Shown here: positions 35,001-39,540 of the stretch, piece after piece | Layout of the letters: every line of letters starts with the position of its first letter | Numbering within the stretch: position 1 is the first letter of the stretch | NCBI GenBank assembly: GCA_021292165.1 | Contig: CM037877.1 | Span: forward strand, 105,399,858-105,463,857 | Source: Shinisaurus crocodilurus | Taxonomy: Eukaryota; Chordata; Lepidosauria; Squamata; Shinisauridae | Direction: 5' to 3' | Length of the DNA stretch: 64,000 nt | The notes under the pieces: generated by a model | Seen by the model: only the letters and a program-made list of their open reading frames with translations | Told to the model about the DNA's origin: nothing | Databases searched by the model: none | Position numbers and translations under genes: made by a program

Positions 35001-37028
35001 AGGAGAAGGACATGTTCAACTTCAAGCGAGCCCAGGTAACTGACATGTGGTCGCTTCCTTGACTGGCCACCTCGGGCAAAATCTGCCTTTGCTTCCAGTT
35101 GCGTTAACTCGAGTCACTGGGCTGCCTCTTGTCCTCAGCCAATGCTGTTGGTTTCCACCTCCTCAGTATACTTGTCTCAGTTACAGGGCTCACTGTCAGC
35201 TCTTTCCACTTGTTGCTTTTCTTGGTGGTAAATGCTGGCTGTGAATACCTGTGTAAGAACTGCCTTGCAAGACTATACATCTGTCTTAATCCAGGATTCG
35301 GTTTCCAGCAGTGCCCTGTCAAATGCCTCTAGGAAGTTCGTAAAGACAAGAGGCAAATAAGACAGTCCCTGCTTAAAATCTAAAAGGCACAGCACAAAAG
35401 GAACAGGGGTTCAGAGGGAGGAGGGAAAAAATAGCCTGGTTGATTGTCCCCAACATCTGGTAGTCAGAGGTATACAGCCTCCAGAGTTCCCATTTTGCTA
35501 ATAGCTATTAATAGGTGTATTGTTCAGGAATTTGTCTAGTCTGTTTTTAAAGCATCCCTGCTAGTGGCTTGACAGCCCACACATGCTCCCAGCATATTGT
35601 GAGTGCATTATGTGTTGCATTTTGTTGATTTTTTTGAAACATTTTTATCCCACTCTTCAGTCAAGGCTCCGAGAGTGGCTTCCAAAGATCAGAAATAAGG
35701 CAGTCCCTGCTTACAATCTAAAAAGCACAACACAAAAGGAACGGGTTGGGAGGGAGGAGGAAAAAAGCCAATTCAGGCACAATGTTCTTAGTTGCAAAGT
35801 TCAGCCAGTCTTGCAGTTGGATCTAAACAGAGTGGAAGGGCTGCTGCTGCTTCTCCCTTTGATGGCCTTAGCAGTGCGTGTGTGTCTCCACTGGAGCTGT
35901 ATCCAGGCACAATAGAGGGATACCTGACTGCTGTTTCTTCTCCTTCATTTCCTCTCTTGAGAAAAAGCTATTTTTCAGTGGGATAAAAAAGCAAAAAGGT
36001 GCTTATGAATGCTTTGACGGGCTTACCCATTCAGAGCTGTCAGCCTTGCACCCTTCAGTGGAACAGCTTAGAGGAGAGAAAGTGCTGGCCCTAAAGCATG
36101 CCTACTGTTTCCCCTGCAGGAAGATATCTCGAGGTTACGAAGGAAACTGGAGACCACCAAGAAACCTGACATGGTTCCCAACTGTGATGAGATCCTGATG
36201 GAGGAGATCAAAGATTACAAGGTGGGCAGCGTGACACCGGTCCCCTTTGGATGGTGGCTGTGGGCCTAGCTGGGTTTAGGGTTGAAAAGGACTAGACTCT
36301 CCATTAGCGATGTCCGAGGGAGTTGATTGGTAAGGAACGTGGCTGAAACACGTTCAAATACCGATGGTCTGTAAGCAGGAGTTCTTTTTTGTCACCGAAG
36401 AGAGCCCTCTAACTCTTGGTATATAAACCAGGGATGTTGGACCTCTTTCAGCCTGAGGGCTGAATTCCATTTTGGAAATGTTCTCAAGGGGTGGGGGCGG
36501 GGCCAAAGGCAAAAGGGGCGTGGCTAAAGATACTGGCACATTGCAGCTTAAAGCTCTTACTATCCCAGCCTTGGGAGAGGCATTTCGACCTTTTAGAATT
36601 GGGTGTGGGGGAACTGTGCAAAACTCAGGAAACCACCAAACAACTGGAGGTCGAGGGAAATGGGGCAGAGTGTGGAGAAGAGGGCGTGGCAATCTGGGGA
36701 ATCCCAGTCGGGCTGGAATTGGCCTGCAGGCCTAAGGTTTGTCAACCCTGATGTAAACAGGAAGTGCAGTTTCCTAGATGGGGTATAAGGCGGGAACCTG
36801 CCCTCACTAGCAGCTGCATTGGCCCTTACCAGTACCATTTCCTCTCCAAAGGCTCGCCTGACCTGCCCCTGCTGCAACATGCGCAAGAAAGACGCCGTGC
36901 TCACCAAGTGCTTCCACGTCTTCTGCTTCGAGTGCGTGAAGACGCGCTACGACACCCGGCAGCGCAAGTGTCCCAAGTGCAATGCTGCTTTTGGTGCCAA
37001 TGACTTCCACCGTATCTACATTGGCTGA
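9460..37028 (+). CDS. RNF20: RNF20 (BRE1A) E3 ubiquitin-protein ligase, complete, 19 coding exons
   Basis: Joined coding exons total 2,946 nt and encode 981 residues, against 975 in human. RNF20 pairs with RNF40 and, with the E2 RAD6 (UBE2A/B), monoubiquitinates histone H2B on Lys120 in the nucleus, which promotes transcription elongation and H3K4/K79 methylation. The N-terminus starts MSGIGNKR and the C-terminus is a C3HC4 RING finger. Between them is mostly coiled coil, with a very charged Glu/Arg/Lys segment at about residues 565-630. The RNF20-specific N-terminal sequence ([19 protein letters not shown]) separates it from the paralogue RNF40. All junctions keep frame and no internal stop is seen. 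Exons: 9460-9588, 10167-10334, 10436-10583, 10749-10931, 12781-12899, 14469-14615, 15865-15942, 16041-16160, 19487-19666, 22612-22747, 24060-24181, 25101-25489, 26769-26886, 27304-27453, 28402-28614, 30576-30701, 34895-35035, 36120-36221, 36852-37028. Confidence 0.97.
10167..10334 (+). CDS. RNF20: RNF20 exon 3 (residues 44-99)
   Basis: Acceptor GATTTCAG. It encodes the first coiled-coil segment ([19 protein letters not shown]) through NRYWSQ. In the BRE1 family the N-terminal region contacts RAD6. The donor GTCTGC is weak. Confidence 0.95.
10436..10583 (+). CDS. RNF20: RNF20 exon 4 (residues 100-148)
   Basis: Acceptor CCTCCAG. It encodes [20 protein letters not shown] and an acidic [13 protein letters not shown] stretch. 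It ends one nucleotide into a Gly codon, with donor GTGAGG. Confidence 0.95.
10749..10931 (+). CDS. RNF20: RNF20 exon 5 (residues 149-209)
   Basis: Acceptor TTTCCCAG. It encodes [20 protein letters not shown] and a heptad-rich helix to KLNSG. It ends one nucleotide into an Asp codon, with donor GTATGG. Confidence 0.95.
10948..11270 (-). mobile_element. CR1-type LINE fragment in RNF20 intron 5, antisense
   Basis: The + strand shows a family typical of reptile genomes: GCTGGATCAGACC, TCTAGTCCAGC, CACAGTGGCCAAGCAG, GCAATAGCACCCTCC, TAGTAGCCATTGATAGCC and TTAAAGCCATCCAACTTGGC. The same blocks recur at 39330-39430 and 43020-43390. Blocks are in the antisense orientation of CR1-type 3' regions; the exact subfamily is not assigned. 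Confidence 0.6.
11271..12780. other. RNF20 intron 5 remainder: MITEs and CT microsatellite
   Basis: A palindromic MITE lies at about 11500-11600. A hAT-like left end, CAGGGGTCCCCAACCTTTTTGG, starts at 11887 without a clear right end. A (CT)n tract runs from 12150 to 12193. No gene. Confidence 0.55.
12781..12899 (+). CDS. RNF20: RNF20 exon 6 (residues 210-249)
   Basis: Acceptor CCTTCAG. It encodes [20 protein letters not shown] and the start of the [12 protein letters not shown] coiled coil. Donor GTACAC. Confidence 0.95.
12900..14468. other. RNF20 intron 6, no repeat recognised
   Basis: Open frames on both strands up to 164 codons (for example 13628-14122) have no protein-like features and no splice context. 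I see nothing else assignable. Confidence 0.45.
14469..14615 (+). CDS. RNF20: RNF20 exon 7 (residues 250-298)
   Basis: Acceptor TTCCCTAG. It encodes [20 protein letters not shown] and the [17 protein letters not shown] block conserved in the family. Donor GTAAGC. Confidence 0.95.
14616..15864. other. RNF20 intron 7, MITE near its end
   Basis: A palindromic hAT-type MITE (TTTTGGGCTACAACTCCCATC against TCATGGGAGTTTTAGGCC) lies at 15652-15775. The rest is unassigned. Confidence 0.5.
15865..15942 (+). CDS. RNF20: RNF20 exon 8 (residues 299-324)
   Basis: Acceptor CTTCGTAG. It encodes the glycine- and serine-rich break in the coiled coil, [20 protein letters not shown]. Donor GTAATT. Confidence 0.95.
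16041..16160 (+). CDS. RNF20: RNF20 exon 9 (residues 325-364)
   Basis: Acceptor TTTTATAG. It encodes [20 protein letters not shown] and the following coiled coil to QNDKLK. Donor GTATGA. Confidence 0.95.
16610..16790 (+). repeat. Possible divergent tRNA-type SINE in RNF20 intron 9
   Basis: GGTTCTAATCCCGGTTG is a good pol III B box, preceded by a plausible A-box region. It is too diverged to assign. The rest of the intron from 16161 to 17180 shows nothing recognisable. Confidence 0.3.
17184..17280. repeat. Near-perfect 97-bp palindrome in RNF20 intron 9
   Basis: The arms CACTCTGGATTGTTTAGGG and CCCTAAACAACCCAGAGTG, extended by TTAAAC and GAGTTTTAACCCA on one side and their complements on the other, surround a spacer of about 8 nt (ACAACAAA). 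The GTTGTTTA/AACCC wording resembles the MITEs at 48647 and 56897, so it may be a diverged relative. Confidence 0.7.
17605..17760 (-). mobile_element. 5S-rRNA-derived SINE, antisense
   Basis: The minus strand reads a degenerate 5S-like head: AAGTTAAGCCGCTTCGGG, CTGGACAGTGCCCGGATGGG and AGGCCACTTGGG, aligned with box A, the intermediate element and box C. It is followed by a CGGTATATAC-type tail. It resembles the + strand copy at 24660-24800 more than the CR1-tailed copies. Confidence 0.55.
18248..18575 (+). repeat. Local duplication copy A, interrupted by a CR1 tail
   Basis: This matches 20040-20190 (copy B) from CCACCACTGGAATG through GGTTTAAAGTATAA, GAGCACCA, AAGGGCACT and TAGAGAACTG, then GAAATGGCACGGCTCCCACCC. 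Copy A has an extra 140 bp (18411-18550) between TAGAGAACTG and GAAATGG. Confidence 0.8.
18411..18550 (+). mobile_element. CR1-type LINE 3' tail inserted in duplication copy A
   Basis: It contains TCCTGCACTGAGCAGGGGG, TTGGACTTGATGGCC and GGCCCCTTCCAACTCTAC, ending in the ATTCTAT run characteristic of CR1 3' ends. Comparison with copy B defines both edges to the base or nearly so. No long target duplication is visible, as is usual for CR1. Confidence 0.8.
18655..18905 (+). mobile_element. L2-type LINE 3' end
   Basis: The stretch TTGTAAACCGCCCAGAGAGC, CTTGGCTATTGGGCAGTATA and GAAATGAAATAAATAATAAT is the usual L2-like 3' terminus in reptile genomes. A/T-rich 3' UTR precedes it. Confidence 0.6.
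19009..19354. mobile_element. hAT-type nonautonomous element
   Basis: Terminal inverted repeats CAGTGGTTCTTAACC at 19009 and GGTTAAGAACCCCTG ending 19354 are typical hAT ends. Flanks CCTTAAAA and CTAAAATG are only loosely similar, so the target duplication has decayed or the ends are off by a base. Confidence 0.75.
19487..19666 (+). CDS. RNF20: RNF20 exon 10 (residues 365-424)
   Basis: Acceptor CCGACCAG. It encodes [20 protein letters not shown] through the LLHGTR loop to VELIE. Human has ELRSAVEQVV at the start, so this is one of the more diverged segments. Donor GTAAGC. Confidence 0.95.
19709..20118 (+). mobile_element. hAT-type element with a LINE RT fragment inside, start of copy B
   Basis: The left end CAGGGGTGCAGAACCC at 19709 and right end GGTTCAGTACCCTG at 20118 match the family seen at 36429, 38482 and 62648. 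The interior is interrupted at 19923-20041 by LINE sequence. Its right end and the flanking GTTTAAAGTATAA belong to duplication copy B. Confidence 0.7.
19923..20040 (+). mobile_element. LINE reverse-transcriptase fragment (39 codons)
   Basis: An open frame with [14 protein letters not shown] and [20 protein letters not shown], the conserved RT blocks around the second palm motif in non-LTR retrotransposons. It lies exactly between two halves of a hAT-type element and has no 3' tail, so it is not a normal LINE insertion. Confidence 0.7.
20445..20585 (+). mobile_element. tRNA-derived SINE, diverged
   Basis: CCATAGCTCAGTCGTAAGGC is an A-box-bearing tRNA-like head and TATGGTCTGACTCAGTATAAGGCAGC is the tail block shared with the antisense copy at 27573-27775. 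Confidence 0.6.
20738..20798 (+). repeat. (GT)n(GA)n microsatellite
   Basis: About 28 nt of GT followed by about 30 nt of GA. A similar compound tract is at 24227-24299. Confidence 0.9.
21000..21170 (-). mobile_element. CORE/MIR-like SINE, antisense
   Basis: Reverse complement of the SINE at 55475: the tail TTTATTTATTTA, then CCCTGTGAGGTAGGTTGGGC and the core TGGCCCAAAGTCACCCAGTG. Confidence 0.85.
21430..21715 (+). mobile_element. L2-type LINE, ORF2 C-terminal and 3' UTR fragment
   Basis: A short open stretch encodes [14 protein letters not shown] sequence typical of the end of L2-clade ORF2 (here [20 protein letters not shown]). A/T-rich 3' UTR follows. Confidence 0.6.
21722..22265 (-). 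mobile_element. L2-type LINE fragment, antisense, split by microsatellites
   Basis: The + strand starts with ATTTATTTATTTATTATATT and CGCCCATCTGGCC, reverse of an L2-like tail, and continues with the conserved region GTTTTTAATGCCCGGCGG and GAGTTCCATAAATTGGGGGC. It holds a (CA)n at 21836-21866 and a (CTC)n tract at 22035-22130. Confidence 0.55.
22035..22130. repeat. (CTC)n trinucleotide tract, about 95 bp
   Basis: An almost pure CTC/CCT tract with a single break near 22078. It lies in RNF20 intron 10. Confidence 0.95.
22612..22747 (+). CDS. RNF20: RNF20 exon 11 (residues 425-469)
   Basis: Acceptor CCCACTAG. It encodes [20 protein letters not shown] and [18 protein letters not shown], nearly invariant in RNF20 and RNF40. 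Donor GTACTT. Confidence 0.96.
22905..23045 (-). mobile_element. CR1-type LINE tail, antisense
   Basis: AGAATCAAAGAGTTGGAGGG, ATCATCTAGTCCAGCCTCC and CAATGCAGG are the reverse complement of a CR1 3' end, as also at 42935. Confidence 0.65.
23355..23833. mobile_element. Probable hAT-type element, GC-rich
   Basis: The left end CAGGTGGGGAACCTCCGGCC and the right end GAAGGTTCCCCAGCCCTG form imperfect inverted repeats in RNF20 intron 11. Two G-runs lie inside. Target duplication is not clear. Confidence 0.5.
24060..24181 (+). CDS. RNF20: RNF20 exon 12 (residues 470-510)
   Basis: Acceptor TTGTGTAG. It encodes [20 protein letters not shown] and the [19 protein letters not shown] helix. Donor GTAAGG. 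A GT/GA microsatellite begins about 45 nt into the next intron. Confidence 0.96.
24227..24299. repeat. (GT)n(GA)n microsatellite in RNF20 intron 12
   Basis: GT and GA tracts begin about 45 nt downstream of the exon 12 donor. A further GT tract is at 24518-24537. Confidence 0.9.
24660..24805 (+). mobile_element. 5S-rRNA-derived SINE
   Basis: GAAGCTATGCAGGTCTGGG, GGTCAGTGCTTGGAGGGG and AGACCACC match 5S box A, intermediate element and box C in order and spacing. A tail GCCACCTTGAGTTCATGG and AGATGGGAGATAAATATAAT follows, resembling the CORE/L2-type SINE tail and not the CR1 tail. Confidence 0.6.
25101..25489 (+). CDS. RNF20: RNF20 exon 13 (residues 511-639), charged low-complexity segment
   Basis: Acceptor CTACTCCAG. 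This is the longest coding exon. The first part is Ser/Glu-rich with a KEEP-type stretch. The second part is almost pure Glu/Arg/Lys (about residues 565-615), predicted to form a long charged single helix. Length change in this repeat probably explains much of the difference from the human protein. It ends two nucleotides into a Lys codon, with donor GTAAGA. Confidence 0.95.
25780..26290 (-). mobile_element. L2-type LINE fragment in RNF20 intron 13, antisense
   Basis: The + strand starts with TTTATTTATTTGACCATATT and continues with GGCATTCCACAGCCTGGG and CACCATTGAGAAGGCC, a conserved module of reptile L2-like elements in reverse. Related pieces lie at 34280-34550 and 51570-52060. Confidence 0.55.
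26769..26886 (+). CDS. RNF20: RNF20 exon 14 (residues 640-679)
   Basis: Acceptor CTACTCAG. It encodes [20 protein letters not shown] and [19 protein letters not shown], invariant or nearly so in vertebrates. Donor GTAATG. Confidence 0.96.
27304..27453 (+). CDS. RNF20: RNF20 exon 15 (residues 680-729)
   Basis: Acceptor TTTGCTGCAG. It encodes [20 protein letters not shown] and [20 protein letters not shown]. Donor GTCAGA. Confidence 0.96.
27573..27780 (-). mobile_element. tRNA-derived SINE, antisense
   Basis: The minus strand reads GGGGCCTCAGCTCAGTGG, TAGAGCCTGTGCTTTGCATG and GGTTCAATCCCCGGCATC, a tRNA-like head with intact A and B boxes. The body contains CCTGGAGAGCTGCTGCCAAT and the tail AAGGCAGCTTCCTATGTTCT. 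This is a common squamate SINE pattern. Confidence 0.85.
28402..28614 (+). CDS. RNF20: RNF20 exon 16 (residues 730-800)
   Basis: Acceptor TGATTACAG. It encodes [20 protein letters not shown] and the long coiled coil to LKTQ, with the family-typical [17 protein letters not shown]. Donor GTAAGT, perfect consensus. Confidence 0.96.
28870..28985. mobile_element. Palindromic hAT-type MITE in RNF20 intron 16
   Basis: ACTCCAGAGTTTGCTAGG, ACAACCCCCATC against ATGGGAGTTGGACTCC form the inverted arms. A (GT)n tract follows at 29019-29047. Confidence 0.55.
29090..29147. repeat. 58-bp inverted repeat (hairpin) in RNF20 intron 16
   Basis: The arms begin and end with ACTAGTATGTCAGG and CCTGACATACTAGT, with near-complementary extensions (GAGAAGGTAAGGCTT against AAAGCCTTTCTTC) around a loop of a few nt. 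It is not obviously part of the neighbouring MITE. Confidence 0.8.
29148..30575. other. RNF20 intron 16, 3' part
   Basis: A degenerate relative of the CAGGGGTGC hAT family lies at about 30003-30330 (blocks GGCAGTAAGAGCTTTAAGC and ATGCTGGCATTTTTGG). A C-run lies at 30120-30134. The rest is unassigned. Confidence 0.4.
30576..30701 (+). CDS. RNF20: RNF20 exon 17 (residues 801-842)
   Basis: Acceptor CCCCTTGAAG. It encodes [20 protein letters not shown] through ALEMNKRK. Donor GTAACG. Confidence 0.96.
30702..34894. other. RNF20 intron 17 (4.2 kb), repeat-rich
   Basis: A diverged SINE tail lies at 30785-30910. 31240-31900 is AT-rich with nothing assigned. 32100-32350 and 34280-34550 are L2-type antisense fragments. 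Two palindromic MITEs lie back to back at about 32995-33260, with a third partial one at 33840-33910. No gene seen. Confidence 0.5.
34895..35035 (+). CDS. RNF20: RNF20 exon 18 (residues 843-889)
   Basis: Acceptor CCTTTGCAG. It encodes [20 protein letters not shown] to FNFKRAQ. It follows the longest intron (4.2 kb). Donor GTAACT. Confidence 0.96.
35036..36119. other. RNF20 intron 18
   Basis: 35430-35590 resembles a CR1-type antisense piece (GTTTTTAAAGCATCCCTGC). A short block (GCAGTCCCTGCTTA, ATCTAAAA, GGCACAGCACAAAAGGAA) is repeated at 35360-35400 and 35700-35740, so there is a local or interspersed duplicate. No gene. Confidence 0.4.
36120..36221 (+). CDS. RNF20: RNF20 exon 19 (residues 890-923)
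   Basis: Acceptor TTTCCCCTGCAG. It encodes [20 protein letters not shown] and [13 protein letters not shown], the helix leading into the RING. In yeast and human BRE1 structures this helix helps dimerise the RING. Donor GTGGGC. Confidence 0.96.
36429..36750 (-). mobile_element. hAT-type MITE in RNF20 intron 19
   Basis: Ends CAGGGATGTTGGACC and GGTTTGTCAACCCTG, flanked by ATATAAAC and ATGTAAAC (7 of 8 bases), a target-site duplication. The interior matches the elements at 38482 and 62648. Confidence 0.8.
36852..37028 (+). CDS. RNF20: RNF20 exon 20, RING finger and stop (residues 924-981)
   Basis: Acceptor CTCTCCAAAG. Zinc ligands of the C3HC4 RING are all present: Cys928, Cys931, Cys943, His945, Cys948, Cys951, Cys963 and Cys966. 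The C-terminal FHRIYIG, needed to contact RAD6 and the nucleosome in BRE1 ligases, is intact before TGA at 37026-37028. Confidence 0.98.
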   Translation, partial: ARLTCPCCNMRKKDAVLTKCFHVFCFECVKTRYDTRQRKCPKCNAAFGANDFHRIYIG

Positions 37029-38330
37029 GTCTGGCTGCGTAAGGCCTAAGAGAGCTCTCTGCTGCCAAGCACCATACTCGTCGCTCATCAGCAGGCTGGA
37101 TACTGCTTCTCTCCATCAGCACCTCCCCTATTTTTTTTTTTAAGCAAATCTCCTTTGGATAGAGAATACAATGGGATTATTTTTTAATTATTATTATTAT
37201 TTGTTCTCTTGTTTTTGCTCAGATTTTTTTCTTTTGACTTTTTTTTTTTTTTTTTTTGCACTGCCAGCCTCCCCAAGCTAGGCCTCATTTGTTGTCTGTA
37301 GGATGACTTACTGTGGCGAACTTGGCCCCGACTCAGTGGTTAATGCAAATGGGTCCTGTGGCTAAGCCAGGCAGCAACCGTAAAATTAGGGAAATGACTT
37401 GGGCTAGTTTTAAAGAGGTGTTTCTTGTTATTATAAGTTCATTTTTTTCTTCTCTCTTTCTAATGAAAGAGAGAACTCTCTTTCCTGGTCAACATGCTGT
37501 ATATGCCTGCTTGCATCGGCCGAGGGGCTTGTTGCGACATCGTGATGGGTCTGTGCAGTTTCTTCCTTATAGAGGTTGTTCAATGTGACCTGTGGTAACC
37601 GTTATCGAGCTTGTGGGCAGAAGGACAGAACTCTGGCATCTGAAGAGCAATGATTGCAATGGAACCACCAACTTGCTTCACACTGACCCTCCGAAATGGG
37701 TCAAGAATTACCAGTGAGGTACATCATGGAGGTTTGGGCATCAAAAGGAAATGTGGCCTTCTCTCCTCTTGAACTGTGCGACTTGATGCACCAAAAGAGG
37801 AGAGAGCTGGAACCACATCCTTGGACTGGTTCATGCTTTGGCTCTTCATGCAGAGCCTGTGTACGACACGACGTGGCCTTGAGAGAGGGTGCGCTCTCCC
37901 ATTCCGAGTGTGCAGAGCCTTCCTGTGTGACTAGAGCCTACGTGCATAAAGGCCTCCGTGAGTAGGAGCTGTCGGCACAATCTGTCCACCGCTTTTTCAC
38001 AGCGGAAGGATTGCACGAGTGGGGCCGAGTTGCAGAGGCATTTAATTATGCAGGGTCTGATTTCAGTCTGACAGTTCTGTGTGCAGTGAAAGAGGCTAGC
38101 TCCCGTGCCCTGTTCCATATGGGACCAACACAGAGGTTTGAAGCGCAGATCAGGCCCTTGAGGCCACCGTTCCATTAGGCTGGGTGGCGAAGTGGGGGAG
38201 ACTGACCAGGCCTTCATCAGATACTTCTCTTACTCTTCCAGAAAATACTCGCTTTTCTTTTCTTCTTGTCTCTGAAAATGACTGGATTGGAAGTGTATCT
38301 GCTTCAATAAAAATCTGTGGTTCTATATAC
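37029..38330 (+). other. RNF20: RNF20 3' UTR
   Basis: About 1.3 kb from the stop to the polyadenylation signal AATAAA at 38306-38311, with a T/GT-rich stretch just after it. It includes T-rich blocks at 37130-37255 and no recognisable transposon, in contrast to the introns. Confidence 0.75.
38306..38330 (+). terminator. RNF20: RNF20 polyadenylation signal
   Basis: AATAAA at 38306-38311 followed by a GT-rich downstream stretch. It is the only canonical signal in a good position after the stop codon. Confidence 0.7.
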
Positions 38331-38481
38331 CTGTCTTGGTAGACCCTCACTTTTGCTTTCTCTCTGGATTATGTCTCACTACTTTTGCTTACTGAAAAAT
38401 CCCAGGGCTTGTTTGTTTTTTGGGTGGGGGTGTCTGCCGGGGATGTGTGTGTTTGTGCAGGCTTTTTGAGGCACATTAAGG
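38331..38481. other. Immediate downstream of RNF20
   Basis: No feature recognised before the hAT element at 38482. RNF20 and GRIN3A converge across the next 4 kb. Confidence 0.4.
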
Positions 38482-38751
38482 CAGGGGTGCAGGACCTCTT
38501 TCACTCAGAGTTGAATCCCACTTTGGAGAAACTCGGGGGGGGGGGCGTGCATTCCAGTGGTGGGTGGGACAAAAGGTGTGGGGCTGAAACACCAGTATAT
38601 TTCAATTTAAAGCTCTTAGAGGCATTTCAGTTTTTTAGAATGGGGGCAAAAACCACACACAAGCAGGGAAACAATCGGTGGTTGGGGGAAAATGGGGTGG
38701 AGCCAGGGGGAGGGACTTTCTGGGGACCCCCAGTTAGGTTCTGCACCCCTG
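38482..38751 (-). mobile_element. hAT-type MITE with perfect 8-bp target duplication
   Basis: Ends CAGGGGTGCAGGACC and GGTTCTGCACCCCTG, 270 bp apart, flanked by CATTAAGG on both sides. The conserved block CAATTTAAAGCTCTTA is shared with the copies at 36429 and 62648 in the same or opposite orientation. Confidence 0.9.
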
Positions 38752-39019
38752 CATTAAGGCTCAAGATCTCTTGCTGAAGGGGAGATGTAAGCTTTTTTCA
38801 AAGGAGCTTCTGAAGATCTTGTGCAACGTTCGGGTTCTTAGTGGAGTGCATTAAAGCGCAGCTAGAAGTACAGCCATGACTGCAGAAAAATGCTTGGCAT
38901 TTTTAGACTTGCTTTTGCGGTTTCTATATTTGCTCTGCTAGTCACCGTTCAGTGGAAGATTACTTCCAGTTCCCAGCATAGCAGCCTTGAGCTTCTGGCA
39001 TTCACCTTCAACAAAGGTA

Positions 39020-39320
39020 ATAGCCATTGGGCCTGTTTGCACGGCCGCCGTGAGTGCTGGTCGTGTGCTGGGGGGTGGGGTTTACCTAATTACTCTGGCC
39101 GGTGCAGCTTGCCATGTGCGAACGCAGCGAGAGTGGCTTGTTCTGGTTAACATGCTACCCCAGAACCCTACAATGGCAGCAAGCCACCCTTGCTGGGTTT
39201 GCACGATACGGCAAGCTGCATCGACAAGGGTAATTATGCACATCCCCCGGCACATGCAGCGGGGGAAATAAGCCATGGTGGTGGCTTATTTCCCCCTCTG
39301 TGATCATGTGAACCCAGTCA
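39020..39320. repeat. Palindrome-rich element, probable MITE
   Basis: It starts near GGGCCTGTTTGCACGGCC. TGGCCGGTGCAGCTTGCC and GGCAAGCTGCATCGAC are inverted copies. At 39259-39295, GGGGGAAATAAGCCA and TGGCTTATTTCCCCC form a perfect 15-bp stem around about 7 nt. The GTTTGCACGGC wording recurs at 53850 (GGTTCGCACGGCAC). Confidence 0.55.
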
Positions 39321-39329
39321 GTCTTTTGT

Positions 39330-39540
39330 TCCCAGCATCCATCTATTAGAGATACAGTGCTTGTCATGGCTAGTAGCCATTGATAGAGCTATCCTTCATA
39401 AATTCTGTGTCATCCTTTTAAAAGCCATCTAAGTTAATGGCCATCAGCATGTCTTGTGATGCTGAATATGGTGAATCAGTTGTGCACTGCATAAAGAATG
39501 GCTTTCTTTTGTCTTGTACCTTCTGCCAATCAAGTGTGTA
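39330..39540 (-). mobile_element. CR1-type LINE fragment, antisense
   Basis: TGGCTAGTAGCCATTGATAG, TTTTAAAAGCCATCTAAGTT and GAATGGCTTTCTTTTGTCTT match the same antisense module as at 10948 and 43200. Confidence 0.6.

Noticed and set aside
9460..37028. Assignment to the paralogue RNF40
   Set aside because: N-terminal residues, the exon 13 charged run and the RING-flanking [10 protein letters not shown] wording fit RNF20; RNF40 differs at each.
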